Shown: piece after piece, positions 55,183 through 64,000 of the stretch
Layout: each line of letters starts with the position of its first letter
Position numbering within the stretch: the stretch's first letter is position 1
NCBI GenBank assembly: GCA_019054805.1
Contig: JAHQIY010000009.1
Location: forward strand, 3,596,001 to 3,660,000
Direction: 5' to 3'
Source: Brachionus manjavacas
Lineage: Eukaryota; Rotifera; Eurotatoria; Ploima; Brachionidae
Length of the DNA stretch: 64,000 bases
Translations under genes and position numbers: made by a program
The notes under the pieces: generated by a model
What the model saw: the letters and a program-made list of their open reading frames with translations, nothing else
What the model was told of the DNA's origin: nothing
The model's database searches: none

Positions 55183-55689
55183 ATTTTTAAAATTATTTTA
55201 TTTCTTAAAAAATTAAAAACATTAGTGTATTTCATTGAATTTTATGAAAATTTTCTTGTTGTTTATTTTCCTTATCCTTTTCTTCTGTTTAACATTTTTC
55301 AATAGATCTAAAAGAAAAAATTTAATTTAAAAAATTAAAAATTTAAACACGTAAAACCTTGAAACCATACTACCTCATGGGATTCTAACGTCTTTGGCAA
55401 ATACACACTATAACCCTGCGGTAGCTTTAATGCGTTTTTTTGTCGAAATTTTGGAGCCATTTTCAAAATAATTATCGAACATATTTTTCTTGAAATTCTA
55501 ATCAAACACAAATATTTAATTTTATTAAATTTGAAATTTAATTTTAAAATTCCAAAAATTTGGTTCTAAAAATTTCGACAAAAATAAAAAAGTTCATCTA
55601 AAGATATTTTAATTTTAAAAAAAGATAGTCGAAAAAATTTGGCAAAGTAAAAATTTTGCTCAAATTTCAAAAACTTTAGAAAATGCATG
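55183..55689. other. 3' flank of the glycosyltransferase-like gene
   Basis: AT-rich with no gene. No canonical AATAAA close to the stop; a variant signal is presumably used. Confidence 0.4.
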
Positions 55690-55990
55690 GCGAGTTGCAA
55701 ATTTCATATTTTTCATTAGAATCTTTCTCCATTGTATAAAAAAGGTGATAAATCAATTCTGTACATTTATCGTTCTGTGTCTTTAACTTCAAATACGAGC
55801 AAAATTATCGAAAGCATAATTAGAACCAAAATGGAAGAAACTTTAAATAAATTATATTATATCTATAGAACAGCATGGATCTGTCAAGAAAAAGTCATGT
55901 ATATCCAATCTTCTGGAAACTCTAGATTTGATTCTAGATCTAGACAAAAGTGTTCCTGTTGATGTTGCCAAAAATTTAGAGTCCGAAACC
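55690..55990 (+). pseudogene. LINE RT fragment (fingers region)
   Basis: LSPLYKKGDKSILYIYRSVS, then LTSNTSKIIESIIRTKMEE corresponds to the usual PIFKKGDxxxxxNYRPVSLTS block of APE-type LINE RT. It breaks off near DSRSRQKCSC. Short, decayed. Confidence 0.75.
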
Positions 55991-56044
55991 AAATTCCAAG
56001 TATATATTGAAGACTTATATCAAAATATTTAAAATAGACTTATT

Positions 56045-56425
56045 TATTTATTTGTTTTCTGTACCGAGCTAGAGCTCCTTCAGAATAAATTATAAAAAAA
56101 AGGGGTTTAATAATAAAGAAAGTAAGCTAAAAAAAATTTACTTTGAAAAGATTACTCAAAATTGGTATTCACATTTACCTTAAATGTCCTAGAGTCCAAA
56201 AAGGATCTAATCCAGTTAGTCAAGTAATGAGGTGGATTAATTTTAATCAATTTAAAAATTATATCAAAGGCTTTAGAAATATCAAAAAAAAGGCTGCAAA
56301 CTCTTTTTTTTTCTATTAAATGATTCCACAATTTTTTGAATTAAAAAGAAAAGATTATCTAATGTTCGCCGGTGTTCCCTAAATCCAGATTGCTCCTGGA
56401 TAAGGAGTGAATTTTGTTCCAGAAA
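56045..56425 (-). pseudogene. LINE family A fragment, tail plus part of RT
   Basis: Plus strand begins ATTTATTTATTTGTTTTCTG, TACCGAGCTAGAGCTCCTTC (reversed tail, 56042-56085). The minus strand then reads LIQEQSGFREHRRTSDNLFF, LIQKIVESFN and WIRSFLDSRTFKVNVN. The RT core between them is deleted, so this is an internally shortened copy. Confidence 0.8.
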
Positions 56426-57140
56426 ATTTGTTTTTTGAAGAGATAAATAAAAAAGTTATTTTAATGAATTTCTAGCATTGATTTTTTTCTTTTAGTATGT
56501 GTTCAATTTCAAGGCTAATCAACAGCCCTTGTCTAAAAGACTAATTAACGTTTCATTTATTTATCGAAATTGTATAAAAAGTTAATTTCTTTAAAAAATA
56601 AAATAATAGTTTTGATTAATTAGAAAAATTAAAGATTGAAAAATTTAAATCAAATCTTTTAAATTTTTTAAAGCTCCTTTTTTACTTTAAGGTTTTTAGA
56701 AAAATGTTAGATTTTTTAAGCAGAAAAAAATCTTGCCAAAAAATTATCAAGAAAATGCAATTCTAAATAAAAAAATTTAGATGAATAAGAAAAATAAAGG
56801 AAACGAAAATAATAAGAGAATTATTATAGCCTAAAAAAACCAAAATGGCTAATATTTACACAGTGTTAAATACCAACGACTTGCTAAACGCATGAGATCA
56901 AAGTATTGCATTGGGAAACTATAGATATTTAAGTTCACTGGAGCTGGTAGTTATTGAGAGAATTTAATTTAATTAAATCTAGAAGGATAAATTTTTAAAA
57001 ATTATTTATTATTTTAAATATGTGTAACAATTTTTTTATTTAAATGTTTATTGATCTTCTTATTTGCTAATTTATATGTAATTTGAAAATTTTTTCTCAA
57101 TTTAAATAAACAATGAAAAAAATTGAAATTTTTTGTTGTT
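56426..57140. other. AT-rich stretch 3' of CDPF1
   Basis: No gene. Minus-strand AATAAA hexamers at about 57035-57040 and 57047-57052 could end the CDPF1 transcript. Confidence 0.45.
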
Positions 57141-57527
57141 TTACTTTTTTAAAATCTCCATTTGAACCTCAGCTGGAAACTCGGTCAAATTTTTTTTTGC
57201 ACAATCGATGCAAAATCTTTTTTTGTAATAGAACAAAGAGCAATCGGACGAATTTGAGCAAACCATTTTGTGGCATTGGGAGCACAATGAGCCAAGGATC
57301 AAATAATTGCTTGCCTTCATTTGACTAAACGGGTCGTCACACACAAAACTGTCTTCGATTAAAATTATCAATTCCCGTTTGTTAGAGTTCAAATAATTTA
57401 TTTGTTCTTTGGTCAACTCTTCTGTCGGTTTGGACAATAAATATCGATCTAATGGTCGACGGCCAAAATAAGTGTACTTGGTGTTAAGATTACATTTTGA
57501 ACATTTGAACACATTTTTTGTCTCCAT
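57141..57527 (-). CDS. CDPF1: Cysteine-rich DPF motif domain protein CDPF1
   Basis: 128 residues, single exon, ATG start. The diagnostic pattern is complete. C9-x-x-C12 (FKCSKCNL) leads to TYFGRRP. An insert of Leu/Lys-rich sequence (about 28-55) follows. Next come EDSFVCDDPF (DPF at 65-67), YLILGSLCSQCHKMVC (C82, C85, C90), DCSLFYYKKRFCIDCAKKN (C96, C106, C109) and the closing FPAEVQMEI. Spacing matches animal CDPF1 proteins (~120 residues). Six to eight Cys probably bind zinc. Molecular role is unknown in any organism I know of. The insert between the first CxxC and the DPF motif appears longer than in vertebrates. Confidence 0.92.
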   Translation of the reverse strand: METKNVFKCSKCNLNTKYTYFGRRPLDRYLLSKPTEELTKEQINYLNSNKRELIILIEDSFVCDDPFSQMKASNYLILGSLCSQCHKMVCSNSSDCSLFYYKKRFCIDCAKKNLTEFPAEVQMEILKK

Positions 57528-58194
57528 TTTAAATCTAAATTTTTATTAAATATAAAAAATTTAATTTTTTTTTAAATAATAAAAAAATATGTGCTAATGA
57601 TCTTATAGACTTTTTAATTATATTGATGATCTAATAGCAAAGTTTTTTTTCTTAACTTTTTAAATTAACAATAAAATAATGATTTTACTTCTTATTAATG
57701 AAATCCAATAATTAAATGATATTTTTAAAAAAATTTTATTTTTTTCGTTAAATCTCTTGAATTTTTTTTTTTTAATTTTCTATATTGCCTAATTATTAAA
57801 CCATATTATTTTATTAATTATTATTATTTTTTTCATAATCTTTTTTTTAATTATTTTATTTTAAAGAGAGTTGTAAATTGAGGGAAAATACACAATGAAA
57901 ATTTTTTTTATCAAAGAAAGATAAATTTTCTAAACAAATTATCAATTATGTTTGAGATGTTGTGTTTGTTTATACAATTTACTAATGATTTAATTAGGAA
58001 AAATATAACATAAATAAATAATTGCCAAAAAAACAGTGATCTTTGGATCAAATTCCGCTATTTATGTAAATCAATATCCCCATTATTAAAAATTGATTAA
58101 AAAAAGACTAATAAATATTTTATAATTTTTTCTTTATTTTACTTTAATATTTTTCGAAATTAAATGTCTAAAAAATTAATTTTTTAACCATCAG
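57528..58194. other. AT-rich stretch upstream of CDPF1
   Basis: No gene. Ends with a block (58078-58194) that is repeated at 58387-58497 (shared ATTTTTCGAAATTAAATGTC, TAAAAA.TTAATTTTTTAACC, ATCA). Confidence 0.45.
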
Positions 58195-58497
58195 AACCAA
58201 AAAGCCAAAAGAAAAAAGAGGGAGAATGAAACTAAATGACTCCCTCAATGATATTTACGAGTATTTAAAAGGTAATTAAATAGGAAAAAATTAAAATTTG
58301 TACCTATCTATTTAAATTTAAAAGATTTATTTTAAAAAAAACTCACGATTTTATTTTAATAAATATTTAAAAACATTAATATATCTCCATTTAAAAAAAA
58401 TTAATTAACAAAAGATTAATAAATATTTTAAATTTTTTCTTTTTTCACTTAAGTATTTTTCGAAATTAAATGTCTAAAAATTAATTTTTTAACCATC
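58078..58497 (+). repeat. Local duplication around the exon-like block
   Basis: 58078-58194 and 58387-58497 are similar (~80% by eye) and flank the exon-like block and its downstream intron-like sequence. The second unit lacks the acceptor AG and the exon. Confidence 0.5.
58195..58271 (+). other. Exon-like block, copy 1, basic peptide
   Basis: Preceded by AACCATCAG and followed by GTAATT. The open frame reads TKKPKEKRGRMKLNDSLNDI, YEYLK in 77 nt. The same 77 nt recur at 60377-60453 with a few changes. A KRGR stretch resembles an AT-hook-like or nuclear signal. No partner exon found. Confidence 0.3.
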
Positions 58498-60119
58498 AAT
58501 CAAATATGATAAAAATCTTTAATTTAAAATTAGAAAAATTCGTTTGAATATAATGTGGTTCATTTTATTTCAAATTACATTATCTTGTAAAAAACTATAC
58601 TACATAAAGTTTAATTATTTAAATTTAAAAAAAATAAATGTTCCCCTATACAGAGAGCTATCAAATTTTTAAACTAATTATTTTACTTTTAATCTAAAAA
58701 AAGTTAAAATGTTTCTCATTTTTTAAATAAGGCAAATAAGGACATTGTCTCTCACCTTTTCACAAAAATGTCCCCGAAATATTGACTTTTTAAAAAATGA
58801 GTTTTACATATTGTCTTATAGAAATATTCACAACGATTAAAAATATATATCAATTATTTTGATGCGATGATCCATTCAAAAGTTATGCTAAAAAAATACT
58901 AAATTTTCCTAAATTTTTAATTTTTAAATTTAAATTTAAATTTAAATTTTTAAAGAATACAAAAATGATTCTTTTTTTAAAAGCTATAATAATCGGCTTT
59001 TAATGTGCTTTTAAACTAATATCTGAATAATTAAATATTTTAATTAATTTAGCTGTATTATCATGAAGTATTAAATATTAATATTATTGGAAATTTAAGA
59101 TACTAAAATTTAATTTTGACTCATTATTAAAAAAAATATTTTTGATATTACTTTGCACTTTTAAAAAAATAAAATGGCCTTTTGCCAATAAAGCGATCTT
59201 TTTATTTAATTTAAAAGTGTGTGTGATTTTTTTTTAAATATTAAATTAACTTTATTAAATTCGATTTAATTAACTTTTTCTTGTAGAAAATTTTTTAAAA
59301 ACAATTGTTTTTTTTTATTTAGTGAAAAATATGGAAAATTGAAGTTTATGATAAAATTCAAATTTCAAATCAGTTTTAGTTTTTGCTTTTAAAAAAAGGT
59401 ATTTTTCATCAATTTTTTAATTATTAAATTTGTAAACTTTATTAAACATGATTTGTTTAATCTTTAATTAGGAAGAATATTATATGAATTTTTATCTGAA
59501 AATCTAAATCAATATTTTGAAATTTTGCAATGCAAAATTAAACTTGGTTTCGCTGTAATATATTTTAATTAATATTAAAAATATCATTAAAAGCCATTAT
59601 TTGGACGCTTTAATTTGGATTTTAAATTTGTCTTTAAAATTTTCAAATTAAGATTTTATAAAAAACGATTGGGAAAAAAATTTTTTTTTATTTAATTAAG
59701 ATAAAAAACATTTGGTGTTTAGTTTAAAAGTATTTAAAAAAAGCTTATTTCATCATTTTTATAAATATTTTAGTCTATTAAGTTTTGATCATTTGATCAT
59801 GATCATGAACTTCAAGTTGCCGAAAAATATTCCGACTTTTGGTTCAAGTTTAATAAACCTTTTAAAGATTAATAAATGCAAAAAATTATTGATACATATA
59901 TGTGTCAACAATAAAATTTTAAAGTGTGTTTCTGGTAAAAAAAGATTTTTCGAAAAACTAGGAAAGACTAAAAAATTTTTATTCTCAACTAAACACTAAT
60001 AATGAAACACCTGATAGTCTAAATAGTTCATTAGTCCAGCAATCACCTTTTAACAACCTCATAGTTTATTTAATGTTGGCTTTAAAAGCATTTCAAAACC
60101 CATATCCAGTTATTTAATT
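58498..60119. other. AT-rich stretch, no supported gene
   Basis: Low-complexity DNA. A 95-codon frame at 59712-59999 has no recognisable domain. It lies between short inverted sequences GTGTTTAGTT and AACTAAACAC (about 59715 and 59988). Confidence 0.4.
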
Positions 60120-60133
60120 TGGGTGTGCCTAAC

Positions 60134-60285
60134 AACCGCACACAAAAAAAATTTTAGCGCACATTCCGAAAATTCCGTCGCACAATTTTTTTTAAACAGA
60201 CATTTACTGAACAACGCATCAAAAACTTGCTACCGCACATTTTTGAAATGATTTCAACGCACATAAATTTTATTTTAACGCACAT
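60134..60285 (+). repeat. Array of CGCACA motifs with ~20-bp period (iteron-like)
   Basis: CG of the motif falls at 60137, 60158, 60179, 60215, 60234, 60258 and 60279, with a decayed unit (CAGACAT) near 60197. Steps are 21, 21, 18, 18, 19, 24 and 21 bp, about two helical turns. The best units read AACGCACAT. Inverted partners lie at 60600-60630. Confidence 0.7.
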
Positions 60286-60376
60286 TAGAAAAAAATCGGT
60301 TTATTTAAAACTTTAAAAATATGAATTTAAGAACTAAAGGAGCTTAAAGCTATTCTGCTATAAAAAAAAATAACAA

Positions 60377-60453
60377 AACCAAAAAGCCAAAAGAAAAAAG
60401 AGGAAGAATGAAACTAAATGACTCCCTCAATGATATTGACGAGTATTTTAAAG
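60377..60453 (+). other. Exon-like block, copy 2
   Basis: Same 77-nt frame as 58195-58271, with Tyr to Asp and Leu to Phe changes, one silent change and no frame break. It is followed by GTAATT but preceded by an A-rich tail-like sequence instead of the acceptor. Similarity continues ~100 nt downstream of the donor. Confidence 0.3.
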
Positions 60454-60596
60454 GTAATTAAATAGGAAAAAATTAAGATTTGTACCTATCTATTTAAATT
60501 TAAAAGATTTATTTTAAAAAAAACTAATGATTTTATTTTAATATATATTTAAAAACATAATTTTCTGTTTTTTTTTTATTTTATGAGTTTTCTTTT

Positions 60597-60632
60597 AAAT
60601 GTGCGTTAATAAGTTTTGTATGTGCGTTAAAA
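60597..60632 (-). repeat. Inverted CGCACA pair, 21 bp apart
   Basis: AATGTGCGTTAAT and TATGTGCGTTAAA: CG at 60604 and 60625, same spacing as the left array but reverse orientation. Together they could be the two ends of a ~520-bp element holding exon-like copy 2. Confidence 0.6.
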
Positions 60633-60975
60633 AAAAATAAATTAAAAAAAATCCTATTTAATTTATTGTGTCAATATATGTCAGTATAATAATATGAGTC
60701 ATTCTTTAAAAAAGCTAAATATATGGTTAGAAACATAAACGATGGTGGTTTTTAATAAATTTAAATTTGTTACACAATTTACTTAAATATTAGTTTATTT
60801 TAATTTTTTTAAGAAATTAGCCAATTTTTTTAAAACTTTTACATTTTTATTACAGCCTATGAGGCAATTTATTTAATTATAGTAATAAAAATATTAATAA
60901 AAGAACATTAGCATTGTCGATCATTAAAGTAACTAAAATTGTCACTAAAATTACAGAGGATTTTCAAAATAGAAA

Positions 60976-61818
60976 TATGATAACCTGTTTTTAAGTAATT
61001 TTACGTGAAATTACCGTAAATTACGTAAATTTTTATTAAAAGTAATAATTCCAAATACTATTTTTTTTTTGAGAATTTTGAAATTTTTTAACTCTTTTTT
61101 AAATTTTTTCAGCCTGAATTGAAAAAAAAGAAATTACTTATTTTCACGTAATTTTACGTGAAATTTTATTTAATAGTGGTAATTTTTAGTAAAAAAAAGT
61201 AAATTTTGCACAAATTTTAAAAAATGTAATTATAAACAATAGACAAAAAGGCAAAAAAAAATTTCAATTATACACATCCCAATATAACTCAATGATTCGA
61301 CCAATCTCCATTTCTTTCTTTAACCACCTTAATTACCTTAATTTTTACTAAAATTTTTTTTAAAGATTAAATTGAAAATAAAAACTAATAAAAACCTTTT
61401 TTAAATGATTTATATAATTTTTGCATTTTTCTTTGGTTAAAGATTTTTCGAAATCTTTGACCGCCATTTCGGCATCAACTTCCGATAAATTTATGGAGAG
61501 TGGTCGAATCATTGAATTATATTGGGATGTGTATAATTGAAATTTTTTTTTGCCTTTTTGTCTATTGTTTATAATTACATTTTTTAAAATTTGTGCAAAA
61601 TTTACTTTTTTTTACTAAAAATTACTACTATTAGATAAAATTTCATGTAAAATTACGTGAAAATAAGTAATTTCTTTTTTTTTCAATTCAGGCTGAAAAT
61701 TTAAAAAAAGTCAAAATTCTCAAAAAAAAATAGTATTTCTTGGAATTTTTACTTTTCATAAAAATTTACGAAATTTCTTGTAATTTCACGTAAAATTACG
61801 TAAAAACAGTTTATCATA
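60976..61818. mobile_element. Foldback element, 843 bp, ~330-bp inverted arms
   Basis: Arms 60976-61311 and 61493-61818 are inverted copies with moderate divergence (outer end TATGATAA-CTGTTTTT, inner CACATCCCAATATAACTCAA, loop-proximal ACCAATCTCCAT). Palindromic TTTTACGTGAAATTACG motifs recur in each arm. The ~180-bp centre has no ORF. No target duplication was clear. Confidence 0.85.
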
Positions 61819-62435
61819 GCAGTACTGTAAAAAATAATAATAATTATAAAAATAAGCTACGGCAAGCATGCCTGCGGACGTCTTACTAGGAAGACATCTA
61901 TGGTAACCAGATGCATAAAAATCTATTTACATTTACAATATTAATTAATAGTTTTCTATTTCATAATAACTGCATTCCGTAAATCATAATAAGAAAATGA
62001 AAATAATAAATCTATTTAGAGAAAGGGATAAAAAGAGATGGAGAACATCTCAACAAAAATCGAATTCCACCGCAAACAAAATTGTAGTTTTTTATAGATT
62101 TTTTTGATATTTGTTACCTCAAAAAAAATAGTTAATTGAATTTGCTAAAATTTTATTTAAATGGAAAAAAGATGGTCCTATTGGACTTATTAAGCTTTTA
62201 CGGAAAAACTGGTGATTTTCGTAAATTTTCGAAGGTTAAAAAAATTACCTTAAAAACCATTGTTTAGCGCATCATTACAGTAGATTAATACATTTACAGT
62301 ATCACTTGCATCACAAGATACGCAGATATGCTTATCACTTTAATTAAAAAAGAAATAAAATAAAAAAGATTAAAATATATTTTATTGTAAAAAGACTAAA
62401 AATTTGGGCTAAATATCTGACAAAAACAAAAACAC
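61819..62435. other. Intergenic stretch 3' of GMDS
   Basis: No gene. A GC-richer patch at about 61857-61912 (CTACGGCAAGCATGCCTGCG) is unassigned. Minus-strand AATAAA at 62379-62384 is a likely GMDS polyadenylation signal. Confidence 0.45.
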
Positions 62436-63509
62436 TTATGCATTTGGATTTTTTCTCATTAGTTCAATATCGCTTTCAAGCATTTCTTTTACCAAGTCCA
62501 TGAATGAGACTTTGGGCTTCCATCCGAGATTCTTGAACGCCTTTTCAGCACTTCCCTGCAAATAGTCTACTTCAGTAGGCCGATAAAACTTGGCATCTAT
62601 CTTAATCCTCACTATTCCGGACCCTTTTTCCATCCCCACTTCTTGCTCGCCACTTCCTTGCCACTCAATCTCTTTGCCAACTTCTCTAAACGCAATCTCA
62701 CAAAATTCCCTCACACTATGTACCTCATTTGTTGCTACCACATAATCCTCGGCATTCTCTTGCTGCAGCATCAGCCACATAGCTTCAACATAATCTCTAG
62801 CATGACCCCAGTCTCTTTTCGAGTCCAAATTGCCTAAAGTTATAAACTCCTGTTGACCTAGGTGAATTTTAGCTACACCACGAGTAATTTTTCTGGTCAC
62901 AAAGTTTTCGCCACGTCTGGGTGACTCATGATTGAACAAAATTCCGTTCACAGCAAACATGTCATACGCTTCGCGATAGTTGACAGTGATCCAGTAAGCG
63001 TATAGCTTGGCGCACCCGTAAGGTGATCTGGGATAAAATGGTGTTTGTTCTGTCTGAGGAATCTGCTGAACCTTGCCGTACATTTCACTGGTTGACGCTT
63101 GGTAAAATTTTATTTTTTTCTCCATGTTGCATGTACGAATGGCGTCCAGAAGTCGGAGAGTGCCGACTGCATCAACCTCAGCCGTGTACTCGGCTAGGTC
63201 GAAGGAAATTTTCACATGGCTCTGGGCACCCAAGTTGTACACTTCGTTTGGCTGAATTTCGTAGATCAATTTTACCAAGTTGGTGCTATCTGTGAGGTCA
63301 CCATAGTGCAGCTTCATTCTGGACTCGGTGTGAGTCCTTCGATCAGCGTACAGATGTTCAATTCGAGCTGTATTGAATGAACTAGAGCGCCTGACTATTC
63401 CGTGAACAATGTAGCCTTTGCTAATCAACAGCTCGGCTAGGTAGCTGCCGTCTTGGCCGGTTATTCCAGTTATCAACGCAACTCTCGGTGAATCAACACT
63501 CTGGTTCAT
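62436..63509 (-). CDS. GMDS: GDP-mannose 4,6-dehydratase
   Basis: 357 residues from the ATG at 63507-63509. The frame stays open 7 codons upstream but without an ATG. It is an extended SDR enzyme converting GDP-mannose to GDP-4-keto-6-deoxymannose, first step of de novo GDP-fucose synthesis in the cytosol. NADP motif [13 protein letters not shown] (14-26). Catalytic Thr140 and Glu142 in ASTSEMYG, Tyr164 and Lys168 in [12 protein letters not shown]. Substrate-region landmarks are [25 protein letters not shown] and the late [10 protein letters not shown]. Length fits the family (human 372). Single exon. A variable Gly/Glu-rich insert ([14 protein letters not shown]) replaces the usual loop in the C-terminal third. 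All key residues are present, so it should be active. Confidence 0.97.
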   Translation of the reverse strand: MNQSVDSPRVALITGITGQDGSYLAELLISKGYIVHGIVRRSSSFNTARIEHLYADRRTHTESRMKLHYGDLTDSTNLVKLIYEIQPNEVYNLGAQSHVKISFDLAEYTAEVDAVGTLRLLDAIRTCNMEKKIKFYQASTSEMYGKVQQIPQTEQTPFYPRSPYGCAKLYAYWITVNYREAYDMFAVNGILFNHESPRRGENFVTRKITRGVAKIHLGQQEFITLGNLDSKRDWGHARDYVEAMWLMLQQENAEDYVVATNEVHSVREFCEIAFREVGKEIEWQGSGEQEVGMEKGSGIVRIKIDAKFYRPTEVDYLQGSAEKAFKNLGWKPKVSFMDLVKEMLESDIELMRKNPNA

Positions 63510-63672
63510 CTTGGAAAATTTTAAGATCAATTGGCAAGACTAAATATCAGGGTAGGCTACACCATGATTAATGATGAAAAAAATTTTTTTTTTATAAATT
63601 TATTTTTATATTTACACTAAATAAAATCTAAAATAAACTAGTTGAAAATTTAAAATGGGTTTTATTTTAGTT
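63510..63672. other. Short spacer between GMDS start and the next minus-strand gene's stop
   Basis: Only about 160 bp separate the GMDS ATG from the stop codon of the upstream gene. Promoter of GMDS and 3' UTR of its neighbour must share it. Confidence 0.5.
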
Positions 63673-63879
63673 TTATTCAATGTTGAATTTGTCAGTGAGG
63701 GCTTTGACAATTTGGCTGTCAGGCGATGCTGTTGTCAGCAGGCATCCTACATAGGTCTTGGTGCCCCACGAGTGGTGACTGATTACTTTGCAGCAGCCGT
63801 AATCGATTATCTCGAATCCTAGCTTGCGGTATCGCTCGTCACTCTCATAAAATGTAGCATGGGTGTATGGACTCTTGAA
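63673..63879 (-). CDS. Last exon of an unidentified gene, incomplete at window edge
   Basis: Open from an acceptor-like TATTCAAG (before 63879) to TAA at 63673-63675. It encodes FKSPYTHATFYESDERYRKL, GFEIIDYGCCKVISHHSWGT, KTYVGCLLTTASPDSQIVKA, ending in LTDKFNIE. It is GC-balanced like other exons here. No family is recognised. A preceding exon may end near 63984 (TATCAATCAA then GTAGAA), giving a ~105-bp intron, but this is tentative. Confidence 0.6.
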   Translation of the reverse strand, partial: FKSPYTHATFYESDERYRKLGFEIIDYGCCKVISHHSWGTKTYVGCLLTTASPDSQIVKALTDKFNIE

Positions 63880-64000
63880 CTTGAATAATTTTTTTTAATT
63901 TTTTAAAATTAATTTTATTTAAATTTAAAATAATTTTTTTAAAGGTCTAAAAAATCAATTAAATTTGACATTTTTTTTTCTACTTGATTGATAGCCTTTA

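Noticed and set aside
59712..59999. 95-codon ORF between short inverted GTGTTTAGTT ends
   Set aside because: Composition matches random AT-rich translation, no family; inverted ends only 10 bp.
63510..63530. N-terminal extension of GMDS from a TTG codon
   Set aside because: No ATG in the extension; the ATG at 63507-63509 gives a normal family length.
1..64000. CRISPR arrays, operons, phage or bacterial defence systems
   Set aside because: Introns, AATAAA signals and animal gene families make this eukaryotic DNA; the periodic repeats seen are transposon motifs or microsatellites.

Overview
The window reads as nuclear DNA of a small invertebrate animal. Intergenic DNA is extremely AT-rich and full of homopolymers. 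Introns are bounded by GT-AG, the genes are animal-type (NAT10, CDPF1, GMDS, a three-SH3 CD2AP/CIN85 adaptor, a 7TM receptor), and there is a dense, varied load of broken retrotransposons and small DNA transposons. Conserved exons can be strikingly GC-rich against this background. I favour a monogonont rotifer (Brachionus-like) as the source; this is an inference from overall character and could not be checked by search.

Layout. 0-5 kb: a divergent GPCR (334-1266, minus) and a secreted vWA-domain protein (4075-4944, minus). 6.8-19.4 kb: a transposon graveyard. It holds a LINE fragment, a Ty3/Gypsy pol remnant split by a 2660-bp piggyBac element with perfect TTAA and 14-bp TIRs (the element also contains a SWIM zinc-finger fragment), a 3-kb APE-type LINE between two nearly identical ~700-bp direct repeats, and a YADD-type RT remnant on the minus strand. 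19.4-36 kb: mostly AT-rich DNA with LINE tails, a 1090-bp foldback element, tRNA-derived SINEs, an almost intact Merlin (IS1016-like) DNA transposon with perfect 8-bp TSD, a 241-bp hAT-type MITE with perfect 8-bp TSD, and a LINE with TSD-like flanks. 36.2-37.5 kb: intact GC-rich CD2AP/CIN85-like adaptor. 38-40 kb: LINE remnant interrupted by a 331-bp MITE. 40.5-49.8 kb: complete three-exon NAT10 (minus), its 4.3-kb first intron packed with retroelement debris. 50-52.5 kb: hAT-like repeat with a LINE nested in it, then another LINE. 54-55.2 kb: two-exon type II membrane glycosyltransferase-like gene. 57.1-57.5 kb: CDPF1. 58-61.8 kb: a duplicated exon-like block, a short array of CGCACA motifs with ~20-bp period and inverted partners, and an 843-bp foldback. 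62.4-63.5 kb: GMDS (minus). At the right edge is the last exon of an unidentified minus-strand gene.

The host genes are unrelated housekeeping or signalling genes with no operon logic. GMDS makes the GDP-fucose precursor and the glycosyltransferase-like gene could act in the same secretory glycosylation space, but nothing here links them directly.

The most interesting signals are: (i) a Merlin transposon whose transposase reads through an A8 run into a -1-frame acidic/zinc-finger C-terminus; (ii) the CGCACA array around a copied exon-like block; (iii) the ~700-bp direct repeats around a LINE, each with a 47-codon heptad-repeat ORF; (iv) several unrelated retroelement 3' ends sharing a 'short hairpin + ATAA/AAT repeat' architecture; and (v) two foldback elements, one with ~99%-identical arms.
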